Source: Plastoroseomonas hellenica (GTDB taxonomy: Bacteria > Pseudomonadota > Alphaproteobacteria > Acetobacterales > Acetobacteraceae). From it: 63,922 nucleotides of DNA. A program made the position numbers and the translations under genes. Below the pieces are notes generated by a model that was given only the letters and a program-made list of their open reading frames with translations, was not told the DNA's origin and ran no database searches. Location of the stretch: the NCBI RefSeq assembly GCF_018129085.1, contig NZ_JAAGBB010000037.1, positions 1 to 63,922 on the forward strand, in the 5' to 3' direction. Position 1 is the first letter of the stretch, and each line of letters starts with the position of its first letter. Shown here in pieces: positions 1-9,417 of the stretch.

Positions 1-1015
1 ACACCCGCTCCACCGTGAGCCGCCCGACCGGCGCCGGCAGCTTCATGCCCTGCGGCCGGATCCGCGGCAGCGCCAGGAAGCCCTTCAGCCGCTTCCAGCT
101 CTGCCGCGCCTGCACCAGCTGCTTCCAGCCGCCGATGAGCTGCTCCACCGGCGCCAGCGCGCGGCCCATGATGATCGAGCCGGCGATCGAGGCGCCCGAG
201 GTCAGCTCCTGCTGCAGCACCAGATAGGCGCCGGCACCGAGGATGCCGACCTGCACGGCGAGGCGGAAGAACTTGGTCAGCGCCAGCAGCACCGCGGCGC
301 GGTCGGTGGCCTTGGCGGTGGCCGGTGCGAGCTCCGCCTGGCTTTCCTGCCAGCGCTTCATCACCGCCGGCAGCATGCCCATGCTGTCGATCACCTCGGC
401 GTTGCGCATCATCGCCTCGGCCCGGCGCTGGCTCGCCATCGCGGCACTGCCGGCGCGGCGGAGCAGCGCGGAGGTGATCAGCTCCGACAACAGGGTCAGT
501 GCGAACAGGATCACCGCGCCGCCGAGCGCGATGCAGCCGAGCACCGGGTGCAGCAGGAAGATGACGGCGAGGAACACCGGCACCCAGGGCACGTCATAGA
601 GCGCGAGCGCGCCAGGCGAGCCGAGATAGCCGCGCACCACCGCGAGGTCGCGCAGCGCTTCCATCCGATAGGGGCGGCCGCGGAGCTGCGCTTCCAACGC
701 GCGGGTGAAGCCCTCCGGCGCGACGCGCCGCTCCACCCATTGCCCGAGGCGCTGCATGACCAGGCTGCGCACCGCCTCCAGCAGCGCCAGCAACCCGATC
801 GCCGCAATGGTGATCAGCGTGAGATACAGCAGCGTGTCGAGGTTGCGCGTCGCCAGCACGCGGTCGAACACCTGCATCATGTAGATCGACACGGTGAGCT
901 GCAGCAGGTTCGCGACACCGCTGAACACACCGACCGTCACGAACTCGGAGCGGCACGCGCCGACCGCCGCATCAAGCGGCGTGCGCGAAGGCGAGGCAGG
1001 GGCTGGCTGCGACAT
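1..1015 (-). CDS. Type I secretion ABC exporter, PrtD/HlyB-like, N-terminal part
   Basis: The reading frame is open from an ATG at 1015 to the left edge, giving 338 residues. An AGGA sits 5 nt before this ATG; another in-frame ATG at 1021 is too close to it. The visible part is the membrane domain: a hydrophobic N-terminus containing YMMQVFDRVL, then the motif YDVPWVPVF, both typical of PrtD/LipB/RsaD exporters, followed by more membrane helices. The ATPase domain lies outside the window. In type I systems this protein powers one-step export of a cargo with an uncleaved C-terminal signal. The gene follows the large repeat protein on the same strand with a 170 bp gap, so that protein is the likely cargo; the membrane-fusion protein would be expected further left. 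Confidence 0.85.
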   Translation of the reverse strand, partial: MSQPAPASPSRTPLDAAVGACRSEFVTVGVFSGVANLLQLTVSIYMMQVFDRVLATRNLDTLLYLTLITIAAIGLLALLEAVRSLVMQRLGQWVERRVAPEGFTRALEAQLRGRPYRMEALRDLAVVRGYLGSPGALALYDVPWVPVFLAVIFLLHPVLGCIALGGAVILFALTLLSELITSALLRRAGSAAMASQRRAEAMMRNAEVIDSMGMLPAVMKRWQESQAELAPATAKATDRAAVLLALTKFFRLAVQVGILGAGAYLVLQQELTSGASIAGSIIMGRALAPVEQLIGGWKQLVQARQSWKRLKGFLALPRIRPQGMKLPAPVGRLTVERV

Positions 1016-1115
1016 AGGCATCCTTTTTGGGCGCCGTCGAAGAGGTACGAGAAGAAGTCACCGAGACGCGGGCCCAGCGGCGGCGCGCTGGATGAATCGT
1101 CGTCAGGGGAGCAGA

Positions 1116-1140
1116 GATGCCGGCTTTTAGGGCCGGCATC
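1116..1140 (-). terminator. Perfect 9-bp hairpin between adhesin and exporter genes
   Basis: GATGCCGGC (1116-1124) pairs perfectly with GCCGGCATC (1132-1140) around a 7-nt loop. It lies between the cargo gene and the exporter gene. It lacks a clear U tract on the minus strand, so it may be an attenuator or mRNA stabiliser that lowers exporter expression relative to cargo rather than a full terminator. Confidence 0.45.
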
Positions 1141-1143
1141 GGT

Positions 1144-1177
1144 CAGACGCAGAGGCTCCGGGAAGCCGGAGCGTCTG
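1144..1177 (-). terminator. Second hairpin just after the adhesin stop codon
   Basis: GCTCCGG (1155-1161) pairs with CCGGAGC (1166-1172) around a 4-nt loop, and an outer CAGAC/GTCTG pair (1144-1148 with 1173-1177) extends the stem with a bulge. It starts 9 bp after the stop codon of the adhesin gene on the minus strand. Confidence 0.4.
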
Positions 1178-1185
1178 CTATTCTC

Positions 1186-4100
1186 TCAGAGCACCTGGTC
1201 AGTGTGCGCGCTGGTGAAGTCGAGCTGGACGATCAGGTCATTGAAGTCGCGGTCGCCACCTCCGGCCAGATCTTCCCAGCCCCAGGTGTTCAGGCCGTAA
1301 CTCCAGAGATGGCCGACAGCTTGGCCATTCACCGTCTCGTTGGCCTGGGCGAAGGCGAAGAACTCCTGCGTCCCATTCGACAGCCGCATCGCGATCAGGT
1401 CGTCGTGATCGATGCCGACCACCGCCCCTTCGCTGTACTTGCCGAACCCGCCACCCGACAGCCAGGTCGAGCCGTTGCCGGTCTGATACGCACGAGCGGA
1501 CGCCGCCGCCGCGTAGCCCGCATCACCCGGACGCAGGCCGCCGATCGCCCCAGTGAAGTCGTCCACCTCATAGAACTGCAGGCGCAGATCCAGGGTGCCA
1601 CCCTGGCGCATCCGGACGATCGCGGTCTGGTCGTCCGAGCCATCCACCGTCGCCGCCACGGCGACCGCGCGCGCCACCTCGACCGCGCTGTTCCCGTCCG
1701 CGGTGACGAAGTCCGCCATGCCGAAGCCGTTCGACAGCACCGCCTGCGGCGCGCCCGCCGCCTGTCCGCCGATGTTGACGGAGAGCGCCGCGCCCTGGCC
1801 CACGGTGACCTGGTGCAGCTGCCCCTGGGCCCGGGCATCGGCCTGGATCACCATGTCCTCCGAGAAATCCGCACGCAGCGCCATTTGGGCGAATTGCCGC
1901 GACCAGCCCTGCGAGGCGAGATCGGAGAACGCCGCTCCACCCCCCGTGTAGTCGATATCCACGGCCGTGCTGGTTGCGAGCTTCGACTGGAACAGCAGGC
2001 TCTGGTCGACCGCGCTGCTCCAGCCGCTGCCATCGTCGCCTGCCAGCAGTCCGGGGGCATTCGACCCCTGTTGTGCTTCGATCAGGGCTGCCAGCGACCG
2101 CGACAGGGCTGCCAGGTCCGGCGTCGCGGCGCTCGGCGTGAGGTCGTAGCCGAGACCCATATGATAGCCAGCGCCGGTGCCGTTGCTGCCATCGGCCAGG
2201 TTGAAGGCACCCGGCGACACCACGGAGGCGATGTAGAGCAGGTTGTTCACATAGTTGGGCTGCGTGATCCCTTGCTCACCCAGGAGGGCGTCGAGCTGAT
2301 CGCCGACCTCACCCCAGGTGCCGGTCGCCGTGACATCGCCGGTGACGGTGCCGGTCGCCGTTCCGCCATGGCCGTCATCGACGGTGTAGGTGAACTGCGC
2401 GGTGCCATCGAACGTCATGGACGCCGTGAACACCAGGTCGCCATCGGCATTCAGGGTCACCAGACCGCCGACAACCTCGAGCGAACCGCCCGGCGCAATG
2501 GCCCGGCCGTCGATCTGGGTGATCCGCGGCAGGTCGCCATCCGAATCGACGTCATTGGCCAGGACGTCGAGCGTGACCGAGCTGCCATCCGCGGTTGCCG
2601 TGAAGCTGTCATCCGCCGAGACCGGGACATCGTTGACCGCGGTGACATTGAGATCGACGGTGCCGATCGAGGTCTCGCCGTTCCCGTCGTCAATCGTGTA
2701 GTCGAACGACACCGGGCCGTTGAACTCGGCATCCGGGGTGAAGAGCAGCTTGCCCTCGTCGTTCAGGGTCACGGTACCACCGGCAAGCATGATGGGGACG
2801 CCCGCCGTGATCGCCACGCCATTCACATGCGTGATCTGGCGGGTGTCGCCATCGATATCGACGTCATTGGCCAGGACGTCGAGGACAGTGGCCGTGTCCT
2901 CAGCGACATTGAAGCTGTCATCCCCAGCCACCGGCGTGTCGTTGACATTCGCCACGGCCGTCGTCGGCAGGCTCGGGAGTTCTTCCGCCGCCCCGAGATC
3001 ATCGGTGTAGTGAGCGACGGCGCGAACGGCGTGCCCGACGTCATCCTGGGACAGGGTGTAGGTCGCTCCCGTCGCACCGGTGATGTCCGCCCAGTTGCCG
3101 TCGGCGTCCTGACGCTGCCACTTGTAGGCGATGTCGGCGGGGTCGACGCCGTCGAGATCGTCGATGGTGTTGGAAGCGGTCAGGACCTCGCCCTGCGTTG
3201 GATCACCCGCTACCGAGACGGCGCCGGTCGGATCGTCATCAACGTTCCCGACTGCTGCGGTTTCGTTGCTGTTGAACGACTCTGACTGCCCCCCGGCATC
3301 AGTGTAGCTCGCGACTGTGCGGACCGCGTGCCCGACATCATCCTGGGTCAGCGTGTAGGTCGTGCCCGTCGCGCCGCTGATATTCACCCAGTTGCCCTGG
3401 TCGTCCTGGCGCTGCCATTGATAGGAAATGGTCAGCGGATTCGGGCCATCCGGATCGGTGAGGTCGTTTGCGGCGGTGAGCACGGCGCCCTGCTCGGCGT
3501 CGCCGACCACCGTGACGTCGCCAGCCGGCGCATCGTCGACGTTCCCCACCGGCGTCGTCGGGGTGCTCGCCAGTTCCTCCGCCGTGCCCTGGCCATCGGT
3601 GTACTGGGCAACCGCGCGCACGGGGTGGCCGACATCGTCCTGGGTTAGAGTATAGGTGGGATCAGTCGCATCCGCGATGTCGACCCAGTTGCCGTCCCCG
3701 TCTTGGCGCTGCCACTTGTAGGTGATGCTGGCAGGATCGACGCCGTCCAAGTCGTCGATAGTGTTGGATGCGGTCAGCACCTCGCCCTGCGTAGGATCGC
3801 CTGCCACCGAGACGGCACCGGTTGGATCGTCATCGACGTTCGCGACCGCCGCGGTCTCGTTGCTGTTGAGGGAGGTGGGCGTGCCGCCGGCATCGGTGTA
3901 GCTCGCCACCGCGCGGACCTCTTGCCCGACATCGTCCTGGGTCAGCGTGTAGGTCGCGGCCGTCGCACCGCCGATGTTCACCCAGTTGCCGTCGGCATCC
4001 TGGCGCTGCCACTGATAGGCGATGGTCAGCGGATCCGGGCCGTCGGGATCGGCGATGTTGTTGGACGCTGTGAGCACGGCGCCCTGCTCGGCGGTGCCCG

Positions 4101-5196
4101 TCACCGTGACGCCGCCGGTCGGCGCGTCATCGACATTGGTCACGTCGAGATCGGTGTCCGCGTTCTGCTGAGAGCCCGTGCCGTCAGTGACACCAATCGT
4201 GAGGGTGCGGTCCTCAAGGGGGGCATCCCCAGTATTTTGGTACGTCACCTGGTTGGCGATGCTCTGCAGGACAGAGTCGGTGACGCTCGACCGTGTCACT
4301 GAGAAGTTGTCGATGTAGAGCGAGCCGCCCACGCCCATAAGGCCCGTGAAGTCGTAAGTGCCGGCGACGAAAACAAAATACCAGTTGCCGGTGGACGGCA
4401 CCACCACGCTGGCCGTCGTCCAGTCCTTGACGCCAGTGTCATCTGCGCCGGTTTCGTCCAGCACCGTGATGGCCTGGCCGGTATCCGCATTCATCAGGTA
4501 ACCGAAGGCGTCGTAGGCGTCACCGCCAGCCGCTGCCTTCCAATCGAATTTCAGGATGTCGCCAGCCTGCGACGCGAAGGTCTCGGAATAGGCGGTGGGG
4601 CCATGAACGACATCGAAACCCGCGCTGGTGGTGCCGCTGTTGAACAGGCGAAGCGATGACGTTCCTTCGCTGTGCTCAGCAGTGCTGACCTCCGAATCGT
4701 AGGTCATCTCATCGACAGCACCGGCATCATCGCCGGAGTTTGCAGGGTCGGTCAGATCGTCCGGAGACACCTGCCCATTGACTACGGTGGTGCCGAGGAT
4801 CACGCGGTCCTCGACGATCGTCCAACCCGCAGTGCCGCCCTCAAACCCCGGGTTGCTCAGCAGGCTGGTATCGTTCGCAGCGAAGTTAATCGTCAGCGGC
4901 TGACCGTTTTGGCCGTTCTGGATCGCGTCCACGGTGCCGATCAGGTCGCGGCTGGCCCCGTTGCCGAGATAGACGCTGCCATCCGGGTCGACGGAGATAG
5001 CGCCGGAAGCGATGCCATCCGCAGCGCTGGTCAGCGTCAGGACGTCATTCGTGTCGGGACTGCTCAGATCGAAGGTGATCGAGCCGCCGGGATAGCCGAG
5101 CCCCCCGGTGAAAGTGGCGCCGCTGCCGACATTCACCGGCGCGGCGCCCTCGCCGTACGTGATGGGATTAAGACCACCTATGGTTGGTGCAGTCAT
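1186..5196 (-). CDS. Large repeat-containing adhesin-like protein, probable type I secretion cargo
   Basis: 1336 residues. The ATG at 5196 was chosen because AGGGA precedes it by 5 nt; an upstream ATG at 5226 has no such site. Order of parts: an N-terminal beta-rich region with an NPGFEGG motif like a carbohydrate-binding module (about 100-300); four Ig-like units of about 99 residues with the signature YxWQRQDxxGNW...YTLTQDDVG (about 355-750); two cadherin-like units with VLANDVD and FDYTIDDGNG motifs (about 755-950); then a C-terminal DUF4114-like domain ending in WGWEDL...GDRDFNDLI and a short acidic tail. No N-terminal signal peptide and no obvious RTX nonapeptide ladder are seen. This composition fits a surface adhesin or matrix protein exported by the neighbouring type I exporter. 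The function as adhesin is inferred from architecture. Confidence 0.85.
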   Translation of the reverse strand: MTAPTIGGLNPITYGEGAAPVNVGSGATFTGGLGYPGGSITFDLSSPDTNDVLTLTSAADGIASGAISVDPDGSVYLGNGASRDLIGTVDAIQNGQNGQPLTINFAANDTSLLSNPGFEGGTAGWTIVEDRVILGTTVVNGQVSPDDLTDPANSGDDAGAVDEMTYDSEVSTAEHSEGTSSLRLFNSGTTSAGFDVVHGPTAYSETFASQAGDILKFDWKAAAGGDAYDAFGYLMNADTGQAITVLDETGADDTGVKDWTTASVVVPSTGNWYFVFVAGTYDFTGLMGVGGSLYIDNFSVTRSSVTDSVLQSIANQVTYQNTGDAPLEDRTLTIGVTDGTGSQQNADTDLDVTNVDDAPTGGVTVTGTAEQGAVLTASNNIADPDGPDPLTIAYQWQRQDADGNWVNIGGATAATYTLTQDDVGQEVRAVASYTDAGGTPTSLNSNETAAVANVDDDPTGAVSVAGDPTQGEVLTASNTIDDLDGVDPASITYKWQRQDGDGNWVDIADATDPTYTLTQDDVGHPVRAVAQYTDGQGTAEELASTPTTPVGNVDDAPAGDVTVVGDAEQGAVLTAANDLTDPDGPNPLTISYQWQRQDDQGNWVNISGATGTTYTLTQDDVGHAVRTVASYTDAGGQSESFNSNETAAVGNVDDDPTGAVSVAGDPTQGEVLTASNTIDDLDGVDPADIAYKWQRQDADGNWADITGATGATYTLSQDDVGHAVRAVAHYTDDLGAAEELPSLPTTAVANVNDTPVAGDDSFNVAEDTATVLDVLANDVDIDGDTRQITHVNGVAITAGVPIMLAGGTVTLNDEGKLLFTPDAEFNGPVSFDYTIDDGNGETSIGTVDLNVTAVNDVPVSADDSFTATADGSSVTLDVLANDVDSDGDLPRITQIDGRAIAPGGSLEVVGGLVTLNADGDLVFTASMTFDGTAQFTYTVDDGHGGTATGTVTGDVTATGTWGEVGDQLDALLGEQGITQPNYVNNLLYIASVVSPGAFNLADGSNGTGAGYHMGLGYDLTPSAATPDLAALSRSLAALIEAQQGSNAPGLLAGDDGSGWSSAVDQSLLFQSKLATSTAVDIDYTGGGAAFSDLASQGWSRQFAQMALRADFSEDMVIQADARAQGQLHQVTVGQGAALSVNIGGQAAGAPQAVLSNGFGMADFVTADGNSAVEVARAVAVAATVDGSDDQTAIVRMRQGGTLDLRLQFYEVDDFTGAIGGLRPGDAGYAAAASARAYQTGNGSTWLSGGGFGKYSEGAVVGIDHDDLIAMRLSNGTQEFFAFAQANETVNGQAVGHLWSYGLNTWGWEDLAGGGDRDFNDLIVQLDFTSAHTDQVL
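2944..4131 (-). repeat. Two 594-bp tandem units, each coding for a pair of Ig-like repeats
   Basis: Units 3538-4131 and 2944-3537 lie head to tail inside the adhesin gene. Each encodes 198 residues as an A repeat (DPDGPxPLTIxYQWQRQD) followed by a B repeat (DLDGVDPAxIxYKWQRQD). A resembles A' and B resembles B' more than A resembles B, so the last event was duplication of the A-B pair. The period is exactly 594 bp, measured between identical positions of the VDDAP motif. Confidence 0.85.
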
Positions 5197-5985
5197 TGTG
5201 TTCCCTTCCGCCTGCATTCGAATCATGGCCCGGATACAACCGCCGGTGCCGCAAAGCAGAGGGGTAAGCGAGAGCTGTAGGGACCATCAATCCCGGTCAC
5301 GAAAGTCTCGGACCGTGTGTCCCCCGGAACATATGAATTCTGCTAAATTGCAGCATGTGATTCACTGCTCAATCCTGAGAAGCTTATTGGAGCGCAGCGA
5401 TAATCCCGCGACGCGCGAGTATGTCCTTCGCGTGACGCGTTCACTCTGAACTACCAGGCATGCCTATGGATGACCGATGAGAACTCGAGGCCGCTGGCGA
5501 CGATGAGTTGCTCAGTGCATGACACAAGCTGGGGGAGCCGCCGGCCGCGCAGCCACTGACCGACGCGCCTGATCTGACGCGGCGCCTTGTCCAGACGCGC
5601 AATTCTGAAGCGGTGGTCGCCAGTGCTCCCGACGAGAGTACAGCGCCTCAGTTGTGAACCCTCTTCATCTCTGCTTAGCGTCCGTGCTCCATGCCGGATG
5701 CTGCGCAGAAGCTCTCGAGAGATGGACGGGATGGCAGTTCGAGGCCGCGAATCAGTGATCTCAGGACGGACGGAGGCATGTCGCGCCGGCCTTAGGTCTC
5801 GGGACGACGTAGGTGGCGGGTGCACCGGGCGGGTGGCGGAAGACACATGTTAGGACAAGGCGGCGCTTGTCCGAGGCCATTGCCACGCGAAGGCGCATCG
5901 TTCCATACGCCTCGCACCGCGTTTCGATGATCGCAGATTCGTAGAAGCAGCCGTTGCGGCATTGAGCACACCAATGCAGCGCACC
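5197..5985. other. 789-bp stretch without a supportable gene
   Basis: No recognisable protein, RNA or repeat. A minus-strand open frame at 5451-5846 (131 codons) has no family signature and no clear ribosome binding site. The stretch must carry the promoter of the adhesin gene at its left end, but no convincing -35/-10 pair was found. Confidence 0.5.
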
Positions 5986-6279
5986 TTATTGCGATGCGTT
6001 TTCCGGCAACGTGAAATCGGCGGCTTCTGCAAGCTCTACGTGCCGCACCCCCGTGCTATCAAGAAACTCTATTCCTTCTGCCTCTAACGCTCGGCGGATG
6101 CGCTGCTGGGTCGCAGGCTTGACTTGACGCCCGCCTTCGAACGCGAAAATCGTCGCGTGAGAGATCCCGGACAATTCTGCGAGCCGTGGCCGCGGCATGT
6201 CGAGCAACGCCCTTGCCGCTCGAGTCTGAGCTGGCGTGAGGAAAGTGCTCGCCGAGGTCCGATGTCTCGCGCTTGCCAC
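5986..6279 (-). CDS. Small XRE-type helix-turn-helix protein
   Basis: 97 residues. A GTG start at 6279 is preferred because GGAGGG lies 6 nt upstream; an upstream ATG at 6306 would place this site inside the coding region. The core is LTPAQTRAARALLD followed by LAELSGISHATIFAFEGG and IRRALEAEGIEF, the standard pattern of short alphaproteobacterial XRE/Cro-like DNA-binding proteins in which the helix-turn-helix takes up most of the chain. It has no effector domain. It stands alone with long empty flanks, so its target is unknown; autoregulation or control of a remnant mobile element are possibilities. Confidence 0.75.
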   Translation of the reverse strand: MASARHRTSASTFLTPAQTRAARALLDMPRPRLAELSGISHATIFAFEGGRQVKPATQQRIRRALEAEGIEFLDSTGVRHVELAEAADFTLPENASQ

Positions 6280-6765
6280 TAGTATCCCTCCGTGGGCCGG
6301 AAGCACTCACGAAAAGCCACAGCCAGAGGTTGGTTGCACGCTAAGCGTGTAGAAAGATGCGAGCCGCGAGCCAGGGTCCCGATTTTCGGCGAGGGCACGC
6401 CCGCATTCCACATCGAGTCAAATATCGAAGCAGTGCGATGCTCATATCGCGCGTTCGGAGATCTGCTGGATAAAAAAAGCGTCCCAACTTTAGCGACGAG
6501 CGCAGACGACAATTGCCTCCTGACCCGAGTGACACGGGCGCGGCACGAAGCGGGTGCATGCATGCGGCCGTAAGCCGGACTGGCTCTGGCCCGCGACAGC
6601 GGCCTCGCAGATCCGGCGCAGCGACGCACAATGCAGCGCGTAGCCCTGGAGCTAGCGCTCCTACCAACGCGGACGCAAGCTCCGAGATCACGCCCGGCGT
6701 CAGCCGAGCTGAGAGCGCTGCTGCCTAAAGGTGCGGATGGACCAGCGTCGCGTCCACGCGCTCGG
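6280..6765. other. 486-bp stretch without a supportable gene
   Basis: Short open frames exist on both strands but none shows a family motif or a ribosome binding site. Nothing further is seen. Confidence 0.4.
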
Positions 6766-7416
6766 CTAGTGCATGGCTTCCGGCTGCGTCGGCACGCGCG
6801 GCTTGCTGATCATGTCCTTGACCTCCGCGGCCGTCTTCATCGTCACCATTTCCTTCATCGCCGCGACCCCTCGCTGAATCAGGTCGCGGCCCTGCATGGC
6901 CTCACGGACAATCTCCGCCGCGGGTAGTGTGGTGGAGCCGTTGAAGAGGCCCTTGTCGTCGCGCAGCACGACGAGAACACCACCGCTCACAGTGCAATGC
7001 CCCACGCTGAAGTTGTGGCCGCGATGGCGGAAGGTCTCGTCGGGCTGATCCCAGTCGATGCCCCGCACCGCATCCAGCGTTTCGTGGGACCAGCGAAACT
7101 CCGGCCGATGGCGCGGCGTGTTGAGGAGACGTTGGAACGTCTCCTCGTCCAAGCCCATGACGTGCTTCTGCAGCCAGTCGCGTAGCTTCAAAAGCGGCAC
7201 CTTGACCTCCTCGTCCAGCGGCAGCGCCGTCTCCGGGACGAACGTATTCTCGAGGCCCTGCATCAAGATGACGCCGAGCCTGTCCGTGAGGAGGATTTCG
7301 AATCCCGGGCCATAGGGCGACGGAAACAGCCCCACCTCGAATTCATGACCGCGGTGCGTGAAGCGGCTCGCCGGAATCTCGACGGACTCGATGCTCACTA
7401 GGTGCTCGGCTGCCAT
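6766..7416 (-). CDS. Hypothetical protein with two related beta segments
   Basis: 216 residues from the ATG at 7416, which has a strong AGGAGG 5 nt upstream; the open frame extends 33 codons further without such a site. I do not recognise a family. The segment FTHRGHEFEVGLF...FEILLTDRLGVI (about 18-49) resembles FRHRGHNFSVGHC...VLVVLRDDKGLF (about 130-160), suggesting an internal duplication of a small beta unit. The protein is probably cytoplasmic: no signal peptide and no membrane helix. The lysine-rich C-terminus contains an amphipathic stretch. It has no operon partners. Confidence 0.6.
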   Translation of the reverse strand: MAAEHLVSIESVEIPASRFTHRGHEFEVGLFPSPYGPGFEILLTDRLGVILMQGLENTFVPETALPLDEEVKVPLLKLRDWLQKHVMGLDEETFQRLLNTPRHRPEFRWSHETLDAVRGIDWDQPDETFRHRGHNFSVGHCTVSGGVLVVLRDDKGLFNGSTTLPAAEIVREAMQGRDLIQRGVAAMKEMVTMKTAAEVKDMISKPRVPTQPEAMH

Positions 7417-7792
7417 CCGGACCTCCTGATCCATCTGACGGAACATTGGGAGAACCTGAGGCAGCCAAGTCAGAAGAGTCGAGGGGAATTTGGGACAGGT
7501 GCGTTTCCCCTGCATGGCTCAGTCGACAGCAGTACCCGCTCGCGCATCTTGGCCTGCACGCAGCCCCACTGCACGCAGCCCCACTCAGTCCCACGCGGCC
7601 GCGCGGGCTACAAACTATGCACGTATGGGCATCAGCTTGGCATCCACGCCCTGAGCCGAAACAAGCGCTCGCCAGCGTTAAGCAACCATCCAACATCCTC
7701 GGGCAGAAACTTGAGGCAGGCGCGGTTCGTTTGTGAAGAAGGCAAATTTCGTCGCACGGACGAGAACTCGGATGACGCTGAGGAGGCTCGGC
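7417..7792. other. Intergenic region with a short tandem repeat
   Basis: 376 bp without a gene. It contains a perfect 15-bp tandem duplication, TGCACGCAGCCCCAC, at 7555-7569 and 7570-7584. Nothing else is recognised. Confidence 0.45.
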
Positions 7793-8128
7793 ATGCGCTA
7801 CATTGTTTGTGCGCTCTTTACCCTCGCAGCCACCCCACTTATGGCTGGATCGCCAACAATCCCCCAATACGACTCCGACCGCTACTGTCGCCAAGTCGAG
7901 AGACGCACCGGACTACAGGCCAGTTCGATCGTACCGAGTTGCATCACTAGCGAGCAGGAGAGCCTCGATGCGCTCCGTATTTCATGGACACAGGTACCGG
8001 GCCCGGTCCGCGGTTACTGCGAACGGAGAGTTCGTGCCACCACCACTGGCTCGTACGCAGCGCTCCAGGGCTGCGTCGATACGGAGGAGGAGACGGCGGC
8101 AACCGTAAGCCGGCGCGCAATGCCTTAG
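7793..8128 (+). CDS. Small secreted hypothetical protein
   Basis: 111 residues from the ATG at 7793, chosen for the AGGAGG 6 nt upstream. The N-terminus is a signal peptide ending near PLMAGS. The mature part has four cysteines (YCRQV, PSCITSE, GYCERR, GCVDTE) in the pattern of a small alphaproteobacterial exported family whose members carry motifs such as RxYCRQVA and GSYxxLxGCxxxE. Two disulfides are likely. No function is known for the family. It has no operon partners and the downstream LysR gene is on the other strand. Confidence 0.65.
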   Translation: MRYIVCALFTLAATPLMAGSPTIPQYDSDRYCRQVERRTGLQASSIVPSCITSEQESLDALRISWTQVPGPVRGYCERRVRATTTGSYAALQGCVDTEEETAATVSRRAMP

Positions 8129-8415
8129 CCAATGAGGTGGAACCCGCCGACAAGTCGCCCTGAAGGATGCCATGCCGCGTCGGCAGTCCGGACCTGTGGA
8201 ACACCGCCAGGACGGCTCTCGCCCGGCGCTCCGCTGCGGGCATGCCGTTCGGCTCGTGCGGCTTGCCTTCGCGGGACACCCGCAGCGGGTGCCGAACAGC
8301 GGTATGCCGATGAACGTCGCCGCGGCTCCACTTACGCATCCTTCGACCGCCGTCACCGGCTTGCAGGACAAAGATCGCCGCCCTGCGCCAGATGTTGTGG
8401 AGCGCGGCGAGGGCT

Positions 8416-9327
8416 TCAGCCATGCGGCGACGGTACAGGCGTTAGAGATCGCCGCAGCCAAGCGGCAAGCTGCCGGACGGCTGGCGATGGATTCTGGTCC
8501 GATCGGACGCAGAGATAGTAGTCCTGGCCGTCGTCGACCCCGCGTTCAGACACCACCAGGAGCCGGCCGTCCTGAAGCTCCGCTTCCAGCAGATCGGGTC
8601 TGGTGAGCGCGACGCCGATGCCGGCCAGCATGGCACTGCGCGTCAGCATCCCATCCTCGCAGACCATGCCCTTGAGCGCGGCGGAAGGCGCCAGTCCTGC
8701 ATCGCTAAGCCAGCGGGTCCATTGCTCGGAGGTGCCATCATGGATCAGAGGCGCCGCCAGGAAATCCGTCAGCGTGGCGAACGGTCCGTGCCGCGCGACG
8801 AAGGTCCGGCTGGCGACTGGATAGGCGGTGCCGGACAGCAGCTTCTCACTGGCGTAGCCGGGCCAGTCGCCAGTGCCGAAGCGGAGCGAGACATCCGCTG
8901 CATCGCTCGAGTAGTTCCGGTACCGGGCATACTGCACCTGGATCGCCACGTCGGAATGGGCCGCCAGGAAGCGCTCCAGCCGCGGCACCAGCCAGCCTGT
9001 CGCCAGTAGCGGCAGTGCGCTGATGGTGATGCGCGGTGGCAGCGTGTTCTGCCGGATCTGGGCGGTCGCGCTGGTCAGCAGGATAAAGGCCGGACGCACG
9101 GCTTCGAAGTAGCGCCGGCCTTCGTCGCTGAGCCCGAGGCGGCGACCACGGCGCTCGGTGACGGCCATGCCCAGCGCGGTCTCCAGCGCATGCAGCTGGT
9201 GGCTGACGGCCGAGGGCGTGATGCCGAGCTCCGACGCGGCTGCTGCGATATCGCCCAGTCGCGCGAAGCTCTCGAAGCTGCGGAGCGCCACCAGGGGAAG
9301 CCGCTCGAACGACTGAATGGAATTCAT
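8416..9327 (-). CDS. LysR-family transcriptional regulator, GcvA-like
   Basis: 303 residues, normal for the family. The N-terminal winged helix (about 10-70) has RSFESFARLGDIAAAASELGITPSAVSHQ, close to GcvA-type regulators, followed by a two-lobed substrate-binding domain (about 95-295) with the GTGDWPGY and DGTSEQWTRWL signatures of that subgroup. The gene diverges from the M24 hydrolase/ABC importer operon across a 90-bp gap that contains a perfect 13-bp palindrome, so it most likely controls that operon and itself. No ribosome binding site is visible before the ATG. Confidence 0.88.
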   Translation of the reverse strand: MNSIQSFERLPLVALRSFESFARLGDIAAAASELGITPSAVSHQLHALETALGMAVTERRGRRLGLSDEGRRYFEAVRPAFILLTSATAQIRQNTLPPRITISALPLLATGWLVPRLERFLAAHSDVAIQVQYARYRNYSSDAADVSLRFGTGDWPGYASEKLLSGTAYPVASRTFVARHGPFATLTDFLAAPLIHDGTSEQWTRWLSDAGLAPSAALKGMVCEDGMLTRSAMLAGIGVALTRPDLLEAELQDGRLLVVSERGVDDGQDYYLCVRSDQNPSPAVRQLAAWLRRSLTPVPSPHG

Positions 9328-9363
9328 ATGAGTAGCAATAATTCATTCATCTTACGCACGGCA

Positions 9364-9376
9364 ATCGTTTAACGAT
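9364..9376. promoter_or_regulatory. 13-bp palindrome in the LysR/M24 divergent region
   Basis: ATCGTTTAACGAT reads as ATCGTT and its exact complement around one central base. It lies 37 bp before the LysR start and 42 bp before the hydrolase start, where a LysR recognition site is expected. Assignment is by position and symmetry. Confidence 0.45.
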
Positions 9377-9417
9377 CGATCTCACGCTCCTCACTTTCGA
9401 TCCTGCACGCGAGGGAA

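Noticed and set aside
548-1300. Long plus-strand open frame over the exporter gene
   Set aside because: It is the reverse of the exporter coding frame; the product is Arg/His-rich without domains, while the minus-strand frame gives clear PrtD-type motifs.
1117-3285. 722-codon plus-strand frame inside the adhesin gene
   Set aside because: Repeats and composition follow from the antisense of the Ig-like repeats; no family match on this strand.
5451-5846. 131-codon minus-strand frame
   Set aside because: No recognised family, no ribosome binding site, irregular composition; not enough for a gene call.
7947-8423. Minus-strand frame between the small secreted protein and the LysR gene
   Set aside because: It overlaps the well-supported secreted-protein gene and has no recognisable motif.
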